This document shows positions 7,265 to 15,100 of a stretch of 17,275 bases of DNA, one piece after another. Source of the stretch: CAYWHE01 sp964458125 (GTDB lineage: Bacteria; Bacteroidota; Bacteroidia; AKYH767-A; OLB10); the NCBI GenBank assembly GCA_964458125.1, contig CAYWHE010000076.1, positions 1 through 17,275 of the forward strand. The letters are read 5' to 3'. A program made the position numbers and the translations under genes. The notes under the pieces were generated by a model. That model did no database searches. It saw only the letters and a list, made by a program, of their open reading frames with translations, and was not told where the DNA came from. Each line of letters starts with the position of its first letter. The first letter of the stretch is position 1.

Positions 7265-8296
7265 ATGAATATATTGCAACCATTACTGGTTACCTGTTTA
7301 ATGTTATGTTTCCTTAACACGACGGCACAGGATACAACTGTCATCCGGATCCTGGAAACCGGACAATCGATATCCATGCGCGGGTTATCGCTTCCCGATC
7401 CGAAAACGGTATGGGTGAGTGGCAATAATGGAACCATAGGATTGTCAAATGATAGTGGTATGACCTATATATTTAAGCATGTTAATAATCACAATAAATT
7501 AGATTTTAGGGATATACATGCTTTTAATGATACAGAAGCTTTAATTATAAATGCCGGTTCACCAGGCTATATTCTGAAGACTTTGGATGGAGGCAATAAC
7601 TGGAAAGAAGTATATGTTAACCGGGAGAAAAATATATTTTTTAATGGTTTTGATTTTTGGGACAATCAACATGGGATTGCCTTCAGCGATCCCGTTAAAA
7701 ACAAATTATTTATCGTGACAACCCATGACGGGGGTGAAACCTGGCAGGAACCGGACTCCATTGACATGCCGGAATGTTATGAGGAAGAGGCTGGTTTTGC
7801 GGCCAGTGGAAGCAGCATTCACTGTGGAAGGGCCGGAAAAGTTATCATCGGAACCGGTGGCAGTCATGCCCGGTTATTTCGTTCAGATGATTTCGGTACC
7901 CATTGGAACGTGCTGGAAACACCTATGAAAAGCGGGACTGCAAGCAGCGGAATTTTTTCCGTAGTTCTTACCGATGAGAACAGGATTTACATTTCCGGAG
8001 GGGATTACAAGGCCGATAGTCTGGGGGGAATGAATTTCTTTTTCACCGATGATGGCGGTCTGGAATGGAATCAACCCGAATCCTCCCCGGCGGGATTTTC
8101 TTCCTGCCTGATCCAGTCATCCGGGAACAGCATGGTATCAACCGGTACAAGAGGCACGGATCTTTCCTTCGATGCCGGCGCCACCTGGTTCAAAGCCGAT
8201 TCACATCCTTTTTACGTTACCGCCACTTGTGATTCCTGCTCCTACATCATGTTTGCCGGTCCCAATGGACGACTGGGAAGGATGGAAAGAAAATAG
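7265..8296 (+). CDS. Secreted Asp-box (BNR/YCF48-like) beta-propeller protein
   Basis: A 343-residue protein with a signal peptide (hydrophobic run LLVTCLMLCFL, cleavage probably after NTTA). The mature protein holds six Asp-box motifs (SxDxGxxW): SNDSGMTY (61-68), TLDGGNNW (106-113), THDGGETW (153-160), SDDFGTHW (207-214), TDDGGLEW (261-268) and SFDAGATW (301-308). The spacing of 40-54 residues is that of propeller blades, as in YCF48/sialidase-like folds. Bacteroidota homologues are often labelled 'photosystem II assembly-like' or oxidoreductase, but this organism type has no photosystem and I see no catalytic residues, so the function is unknown. The start is the ATG at 7265, just before the signal peptide. 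It has no C-terminal sorting domain, so it is probably periplasmic. Codons 60-140 are much more AT-rich than the rest of the gene. Confidence 0.83.
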   Translation: MNILQPLLVTCLMLCFLNTTAQDTTVIRILETGQSISMRGLSLPDPKTVWVSGNNGTIGLSNDSGMTYIFKHVNNHNKLDFRDIHAFNDTEALIINAGSPGYILKTLDGGNNWKEVYVNREKNIFFNGFDFWDNQHGIAFSDPVKNKLFIVTTHDGGETWQEPDSIDMPECYEEEAGFAASGSSIHCGRAGKVIIGTGGSHARLFRSDDFGTHWNVLETPMKSGTASSGIFSVVLTDENRIYISGGDYKADSLGGMNFFFTDDGGLEWNQPESSPAGFSSCLIQSSGNSMVSTGTRGTDLSFDAGATWFKADSHPFYVTATCDSCSYIMFAGPNGRLGRMERK

Positions 8297-8612
8297 TTTA
8301 TCATTATTTATTTTAGTCCGGAGCAAATTGCGGGTATCAATTCCCTTCCCGAACAGACTGACACCTGACCTGAAAGTTAACACCTATCCGGCATAATAAC
8401 TGCAGTACCCTTTGTTGAAGAGCAAATTCATCCCTATTCCATTCCTAAAATCAAATTCCAGCCTTAAATAAACAGGGCTGATCCGTGTTTTGATTTTTCC
8501 TGACAGAACAAATTTGCAATAATTATGAACAGGGCTTCGTTGAAAGAATCGCCCCCTGTTCCTGCGGTTTGAATTTTACAAGGGGTACATTTACCGATTA
8601 ATCCCCAGTTGC
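8297..8612 (+). other. Gene-free stretch upstream of ftsK
   Basis: About 316 bases without a convincing gene. Its visible contents are as follows. An AT-rich start directly follows the propeller gene, with no hairpin-plus-U-run terminator. AACAGGGCT occurs twice (8471-8479 and 8528-8536). An 8-bp perfect inverted repeat, GAACAGGG (8527-8534) and CCCTGTTC (8554-8561), has no following T-run. CAAATTTG at 8509-8516 is palindromic. The only promoter-like box near ftsK is TACATTTA at 8586-8593, one base off TAnnTTTG, with no well-spaced TTTG upstream. The ftsK promoter is therefore probably here but not pinned down. Confidence 0.5.
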
Positions 8613-11087
8613 ATGGCTCGAAAAGGCAATACCCTCAGAAATAAAAACGAATCCGGTGAAACGGCAAGAACTTCAATCCAGGAGAAAAACAGTAAGCAAA
8701 ACCCGATTAAAAAAATAATTGCATTTGCCGGCGATGAGCGACTGCACAAGGCTTTTGGCTTTGCCCTGTTGCTGGCTTCGGCTTTCATGCTGATCGCCTT
8801 CACCTCCTTCCTCTTCACCTGGCAGGCCGACCAGGATAAGGTCAGGGGTTCCTGGGTACAATTGCTTTTACATTCCGACAGCGTAGCTGAAAACTGGCTG
8901 GGAAAGACCGGGGCCATCCTTTCTTTTATTTTTATCCAGAACTGGTTTGGCATAGCTTCCTTTGCGTTTGTATTACTGAGTTTTTTAGCCGGCTTTCGAA
9001 TACTGTTTGAAATCCGCCTGCTCCCGTTACGCAAAACCCTGCTGCATTCCGTTTTCGCCCTGTTGTTCGTTTCCACCACCCTGGGATTTGTATTCAGTTC
9101 CTTCAGCGACCTGTTGTTTTTAGGCGGAGCTTTCGGGTATGAATCCGCCCTCTGGTTAACTGGAACCTTTGGATCCATTGGCACTTCCCTGTTCCTGGCC
9201 ATCACGGCATTAGCTTTTTATTCCATCACCCTTCGAATCCCGCTTCGTCTTCCTGCACGTTCACAGGCTGTTGATCCGGCTCAAAACCCTGTTGATCAGG
9301 AAGCAGTAAAAAATGTCCCGACAGGAAATAAACGAATCATTCCGGAACCGATGGAGGAAGAAATAACAGCTGAAACGGAAGCCGTTCCTGCCATCGAACT
9401 CCATGTCATCAAGCCTGTACAACCAGAACGCGCCCCTTCTCCTGAACTTATTCTGGACGCCCCGGAAATTCCGGATCCGGTTCTGTCTGAGCATGAAGTG
9501 ACTCTTGCCATTGAAACCATAGAGGAAGAGCATGCGGTCATGGATGAGGTTGAAAACATTCTCGGCGATACCCTGGGCGATTACGATCCTACACTGGACC
9601 TTTCTTCCTATCGCTTTCCTGAAACCGATTTGCTGGAAAATTACGAAAGTAAGCGGGCGCTGAGCCACGAGGAACTGAGGGCCGAACTGGAGTCGAACAA
9701 AGACAGGATCGTTCAAACTCTGGGGCATTACAATATTTCAATTGAAAAGATTAAGGCCACCGTTGGTCCGACGGTAACCCTGTTTGAAATCGTACCACAG
9801 GCGGGAGTCAAGATATCCAAAATCAAGAACCTGGAAGATGACATTGCCTTAAGCCTGGCAGCCTTGGGTATCCGCATCATCGCACCCATGCCCGGCAAGG
9901 GTACCATAGGCATTGAAGTTCCCAACCAGAAGCCCGAAGTGGTGGCCATGAAATCAGTGCTGGCTTCCGAAAAATTCATTGGCAGCGATTATGATTTGCC
10001 TATTGGCCTGGGCAAAACCATTTCCAATGAAGTTTTTGTGGCCGATCTGGCCAGGATGCCTCACTTGTTGATGGCCGGAGCCACCGGCCAGGGAAAGTCG
10101 GTGGGGTTAAATGCCGTTTTGGTTTCGTTGTTGTATAAAAAACACCCCTCCCAGGTGAAGTTTGTGCTGGTGGATCCCAAAAAAGTGGAGTTGACCTTGT
10201 TCAGGAAAATCGAAAGGCATTTTCTGGCTAAACTTCCCGGCGAGGAAGATGCCATCATCACCGACACCAAAAAGGTGGTCAACACCCTGAATTCACTGTG
10301 TATTGAAATGGATCAACGCTATGACCTGCTGAAGGAGGCCCAGGTTCGCAACATCAAAGAATACAACGCAAAATTCGTGAGCCGGAAACTCAATCCGAAC
10401 AACGGCCACCGTTTCCTGCCGTTCATTGTACTGGTCGTGGATGAGTTTGCCGACCTGATCATGACAGCCGGAAAGGAAATCGAAACGCCCATAGCCCGCC
10501 TCGCACAATTAGCCAGGGCCATCGGCATACACCTGATCATCGCCACCCAACGGCCTTCGGTCAACATCATCACCGGTACCATCAAGGCTAATTTCCCCGC
10601 CAGGCTTGCTTTCCGGGTTTCGTCCAAAATTGATTCCCGTACCATCCTCGATACGGGCGGAGCCGATCAGCTCATCGGCCGTGGCGATATGCTGCTTTCC
10701 ACCGGTGCAGACCTGATCCGCCTGCAGTGCGCCTTCGTGGATACACCGGAGGTGGAAAAAATCACCGATTTCATCGGATCCCAACGGGGTTATCCGGATG
10801 CCTTCCTCCTTCCTGAATACGTTGGGGAGGCCGATAAGGCACTCGATATGGATGCAGGCGAAAGAGATCCCCTCTTTGATGACGCGGCACGTATCGTGGT
10901 CACCCATCAGCAGGGCTCAGCCTCCCTGTTGCAGCGTAAACTGAAACTCGGGTATAACCGGGCCGGTCGCCTGGTGGATCAACTGGAAGCGGCCGGAATC
11001 ATTGGCCCTTTCGAAGGCAGCAAAGCCAGGGAAGTTCGTGTAAAAGATGAGACCAGTTTGGAACAATATTTGAATGTCACCCGGTGA
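8613..11087 (+). CDS. ftsK: DNA translocase FtsK
   Basis: An 824-residue FtsK/SpoIIIE-family motor, which pumps double-stranded DNA at the division septum and helps resolve chromosome dimers. The N-terminal part (about 47-206) has four hydrophobic membrane segments. A long acidic linker (about 216-340, rich in E and P) follows. The motor has Walker A GATGQGKS (489-496), a VDPKKVELTLF segment and Walker B LVVDEFADL (Asp610, Glu611), then the ATQRPSVNIITG region. The last ~70 residues form the winged-helix gamma domain (SASLLQRKLKLGYNRAGRLVDQLE), which reads orienting DNA motifs. The length is normal for Bacteroidota FtsK. The ATG at 8613 is followed by a basic N terminus. LolA follows 77 bases downstream on the same strand, an arrangement familiar in this phylum. 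Confidence 0.96.
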   Translation: MARKGNTLRNKNESGETARTSIQEKNSKQNPIKKIIAFAGDERLHKAFGFALLLASAFMLIAFTSFLFTWQADQDKVRGSWVQLLLHSDSVAENWLGKTGAILSFIFIQNWFGIASFAFVLLSFLAGFRILFEIRLLPLRKTLLHSVFALLFVSTTLGFVFSSFSDLLFLGGAFGYESALWLTGTFGSIGTSLFLAITALAFYSITLRIPLRLPARSQAVDPAQNPVDQEAVKNVPTGNKRIIPEPMEEEITAETEAVPAIELHVIKPVQPERAPSPELILDAPEIPDPVLSEHEVTLAIETIEEEHAVMDEVENILGDTLGDYDPTLDLSSYRFPETDLLENYESKRALSHEELRAELESNKDRIVQTLGHYNISIEKIKATVGPTVTLFEIVPQAGVKISKIKNLEDDIALSLAALGIRIIAPMPGKGTIGIEVPNQKPEVVAMKSVLASEKFIGSDYDLPIGLGKTISNEVFVADLARMPHLLMAGATGQGKSVGLNAVLVSLLYKKHPSQVKFVLVDPKKVELTLFRKIERHFLAKLPGEEDAIITDTKKVVNTLNSLCIEMDQRYDLLKEAQVRNIKEYNAKFVSRKLNPNNGHRFLPFIVLVVDEFADLIMTAGKEIETPIARLAQLARAIGIHLIIATQRPSVNIITGTIKANFPARLAFRVSSKIDSRTILDTGGADQLIGRGDMLLSTGADLIRLQCAFVDTPEVEKITDFIGSQRGYPDAFLLPEYVGEADKALDMDAGERDPLFDDAARIVVTHQQGSASLLQRKLKLGYNRAGRLVDQLEAAGIIGPFEGSKAREVRVKDETSLEQYLNVTR

Positions 11088-11111
11088 TTTTTTTTATTCA
11101 GCATTAACCAT

Positions 11112-11119
11112 CATCTTTG
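11112..11119 (+). promoter_or_regulatory. Candidate -7 promoter box for lolA
   Basis: CATCTTTG differs by one base from TAnnTTTG and lies 45 bases before the lolA ATG, with a T-tract (11088-11095) near the -33 position. It would allow lolA transcription independent of ftsK. Confidence 0.45.
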
Positions 11120-11164
11120 CAGTCTGTTAATTCAACATTTTCCTCATTCCTACCCTCCTCCTTC

Positions 11165-11818
11165 ATGTTTTACCGTTATTTATTTTTAATGCTGTTCACC
11201 TGCCTTTTTGCTGAGGGTGTATCAGCGCAGATTACCAAAGACCCCAAGGCAAAAGAAATTCTGAACGGAGTCAGTGATCAATATAAAACCTATAAATCCG
11301 TCACAGCTGATTTTAAAATAATCATTGAGGACTTAAAGGCGAAATCCAAGGAGACGCAACAGGGTACCATTTCCATAAAAGGCAACATGTACAAACTCAC
11401 CCTCTCCGACCAGGAAGTGATCTCTGACGGTAAGACCATTTGGACCTATTTAAAGGAGTCGAATGAGGTTCAGATGAATGAGCCGGGATCCAAGACCGGC
11501 GCCATTACGCCAGATAAACTCTTCACCATTTATGAAACCGGTTTCGGCTCCCGGTACATGGGCGAAAGGAATATCGATGGAAAAATTTACCAGCTTATCG
11601 AACTGGTCCCGGAGGATGCCAAAAAATCCTTTTTCAAAATTCAACTCCAGCTAAACAAATCCGAGAAGCAGGTTTCCAGTGCGAAGATTTTTCAGAAAAA
11701 CGGCACCTACATCACCTACTCCATCGACAAATTCAGGCTGAACAACATCACCAATGACAGCCTCTTCACCTTCCGGAAGGAAAAACATCCCGGGGTGGAA
11801 GTCATCGATCTCCGCTGA
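11165..11818 (+). CDS. lolA: Outer-membrane lipoprotein carrier protein LolA
   Basis: A 217-residue periplasmic protein of the LolA family. LolA takes lipoproteins released from the inner membrane by LolCDE and carries them across the periplasm. A signal peptide covers residues 1-20 (YLFLMLFTCLF core, cleavage after VSA). The mature part begins with the typical helix DPKAKEILNGVSDQYKTYKS, then the beta-sheet TADFKIIIED, the SIKGNMYKLTL strand and VISDGKTIWTYLKESNEVQM, followed by AITPDKLFTIYE and a SAKIFQKNG segment. I chose the ATG at 11165, directly before the signal peptide; the in-frame TTG at 11117 overlaps the promoter box. It probably belongs with ftsK but may have its own promoter. 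Its stop is only 2 bases from the stop of the convergent giant gene, leaving no room for a terminator between them. Confidence 0.9.
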   Translation: MFYRYLFLMLFTCLFAEGVSAQITKDPKAKEILNGVSDQYKTYKSVTADFKIIIEDLKAKSKETQQGTISIKGNMYKLTLSDQEVISDGKTIWTYLKESNEVQMNEPGSKTGAITPDKLFTIYETGFGSRYMGERNIDGKIYQLIELVPEDAKKSFFKIQLQLNKSEKQVSSAKIFQKNGTYITYSIDKFRLNNITNDSLFTFRKEKHPGVEVIDLR

Positions 11819-11820
11819 TT

Positions 11821-12102
11821 TTATCTGATCAGGGTGACGCGGCCATACTGCTGATGTTTTTCACCGAATACGTCCGTCACTAGGATATCGTAAACATATA
11901 CATCCTGCTGGGCAGGATCGCTGCTTTTTGCAACCGATCCATCCCATCCCCTTGCATTATTGGTGGTTTGAAATATGTTCTCACCCCAGCGATTGAAGAT
12001 GCTGATCTTCGCTTCGATTATACCTTCTCCGGCCACATAAAAATGATCATTGATGCCATCATCATTTGGCGTGAAGGCATTTGGCACCCACATCGAAAAT
12101 AT
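11821..12102 (-). other. T9SS type B C-terminal sorting domain (gliding motility-associated C-terminal domain)
   Basis: The last 93 residues match the type B sorting domain (TIGR04131-like). Landmarks are VPNAFTPNDDGINDHF, then ISIFNRWGENIFQ, the GWDG turn, DVYVYDILVTD and a final GRVTLIR strand. This domain directs export by the type IX secretion system. In Flavobacterium johnsoniae, known type B proteins such as SprB need a PorP/SprF-family partner. Confidence 0.93.
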
Positions 12103-15100
12103 GGGTATGATGTGAACGGTTTTATAAACCGTATCCAGGCAACCATAAACATTTTCCACCACCAGCATGACCGTATAAACCCCGGTGTCGGAATATGTAT
12201 GGGAGGGCTCGTATAATGTGGAAGTGCCGCCGTCACCGAAACTCCAGAAATAACTCACCCCGCCATTGGAATGGTTGTCAAAACTGATTTCGGGATTCAG
12301 GATGCTGGCTTCCGCCGGAACCGGATCAAAATCTGCATTCGGAGCCGGATAAATGGTGATCAGGTTGTTTTGTATGATCGTGCTTATGCAACCCTTGTCG
12401 GAAGTAACGGTTAATGTTACGCTGAAAACCCCGGACTGGGTATACACATGGACAGGATTCTGCTGAAGGGAAGATTCCCCGTCACCGAAATCCCAATACC
12501 AGCCGGTAATCACCCCGTCGGGAACCGTGGAAAGATCGTTGAAATTTACAGGCACTGGTCCGCATCCGGCAGCTGCATTGCTGGAGAAGGCCGCCACAGG
12601 CAATGCATTAACGGTTACCATATAGGTCACGGAATCCACACAGCCATGGTCGGAAGTAACCACGAGGGTGACCGGGTAGGTACCGGCAGTGGTATATACA
12701 TGGTTCGGGTCAGACGCGGAGGATGTGGAACCATCCCCGAAGCTCCAGTGGTAACCGGTTATATTTCCGGAAGTAATGGATGAGTTGTTTGTAAAGTACA
12801 TCGGATCGCCTACACAGGATTCCCCGGCCGTGAAATCGGCATGAGGGGCAGGGTATACAATGACGTCAAAGGTGGTGTCGGCCTTGCAGCCAAACTGGTT
12901 GGTAGTTTCCAGAGTGACCTGGTAGGTACCGGGCTGGCTGTAAATATGCGTGGTCAGGGAATCGGTACTCACGTTTCCATCACCGAAGTTCCATAGCCAG
13001 TCCACATAACCTCCCTGAACAGCATTGGAATTTCCAAAAATCTGTGCAGCGCCAAAACAATCATCCGTTGCAGCAATAAGCGGTGGCGTATTGGCGAACA
13101 CGCGAATGGAATCCAGGTATGAATCATTGCATCCGTACGCGTTCGTTACGGTCAGGGTAACCCCGTAAGTGCCGGGACTTGTGTAAATATGATCCGGGTT
13201 TTTCACGGAGGTGGTAGTACCGTCGCCAAAATCCCAGGTCCAGCCCACAATGGTCGAATTACCCGGATTTGTTGACTGATCCGTAAAATGAACCTCCTCG
13301 TGGTAACATACATCATTGGCCGCAAAAGCAGCGGCTGGAGGTGCCAGAACATTCACTGGCTGTGATACCGCCGCCGTACATCCGTTTGAAGAAGTTACGG
13401 TGAGTGTTGCCATATAGGTTCCGGAAGCCGGGTAAATATGTCCCGGATTGATTTGGGTACTGGTGTCGCCATCACCGAAATCCCAGAAAAAGGCACAGTT
13501 ACCGCCACCAGGAATGGATGAGAAGTTGGCAAATTGGGAAGAATTTCCCAGGCACATATCCCCCACCCCGAAGGCGGCTACGGGCAACGGCCAGACATTT
13601 AATGCGCTGGTTACCGTATCCGTGCAACCGTTGCAATTGCTCACAATCAGTGAAACGGCATAGGTTCCCGGTGCGTTATAGGTATGAAGCGGGTTTTGGG
13701 CAACAGCGGTGGCCCCATCGCCAAAATTCCATTTCCAGCTGCTGATGGAGCATCCTGAACCGCTGGAAGAATCGGTAAACTGAACGGCATTGTCTATGCA
13801 GGAATTCAACATACTGATGGACGCCTTCGGCAAACTGTAAATGGTCACCGGTTTGGTTACCGTATCGACACATCCGTTATTGGAGGTTATGACAAGCGAC
13901 ACCTGGTAAACACCACCCGCCTGGTACTGATGGTCCGGGCTTTGAAGCGATGAAGAAGCTCCGTCCCCGAATGACCAGTAAAAACCGGTTATGGATCCTG
14001 AAGCGACAACGGATTTATCGGTGAAGGAAGCTTTTTCGGACTGACATACCGGACCAACAATGAAGTCGGCTGATGGCATGGGGAAAATCTCCACGGGTTT
14101 CGTAATGGTATCCGCGCAACCGAAGGCGGTCATGACCATGAGGGTAACCTGGTAAATTCCGGCATTGTTGAAAACATGGGCAGGATCCTGCAGGCCCGAG
14201 GTCGTACCATCTCCAAAATTCCAGTTCCAGGTGGAAATGGAGCCGCTGCTGACGGTGGAACCGTCAGCAAATTGTAAGGCCAGGTTATTACACACGGAGG
14301 ATGCGGCAAAGCCGGCATTTGGTTTTGGATGAACAGTCACCGTATTGCTCACCGTATCGGTACAACCATTGGACGAAGTCACCATAAGCGTAACCGTATA
14401 GGTGCCGGCTGAGGCGTACGTATGAGCAGGGTTCTGGGCGGACGAACTGCTTCCGTCACCGAAACTCCAGTTCCATCCCGTTACCGAACCACTGCTGATA
14501 ACCGACTGATCGGTGAACGTGGTGGAATTATTCAGGCATACCGCCGCCGCTGTGAAGGCCGCTGCCGGTAACGGGTTCACGGTTACCTGTTGCGTAATGC
14601 TGTCGCTGCAGCCGCTGCCGGAGGTAATCACCAGGCTGACGTTATACGTTCCCGGTGAACTGTAAACATGCGAAGGCTGCTGGTAAGGAGAAACGATGCC
14701 ATCCCCGAAATTCCATGCGTAACTCATGATGGTACCCGGGTTCACGGTACTGGTATTTGTAAATGTTACGCCGTTTCCAAGGCAGGAATTACCGGCCGTG
14801 AAGGATGGAACAGGAATGGGATTGACGACTACCGTGGCGTTCATGATTCCCGTACAACCGTTCGGGTCGGTAACCGTAACCGTATACGTACCGGCCATAC
14901 CGGTCGTGATGATTTGTGTGGTGGCACCAGTAGACCACTGGTAGGAAAATCCAGGGTTTCCGGCATCCAGCTGGGCCAGGATACCCGTGCAAACGGAAAC
15001 GTTCACCGGATTCATATAGATGGATCCGCCCACCGATACCATGCAGGAAGCATAGGTTGCACAACCGCTTGCATTGGTAACGAGAACACCATAGGTACCG

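Noticed and set aside
8527..8561. Inverted repeat GAACAGGG / CCCTGTTC as a terminator of the propeller gene
   Set aside because: It lies more than 230 bases after that gene's stop and has no U-run after the stem on either strand.
11075..11096. Possible terminator after ftsK (TCACCCGGTGA followed by a T-run)
   Set aside because: The palindrome allows only a 3-bp stem once a minimal loop is left and it contains the stop codon. It is too weak to call an intrinsic terminator.
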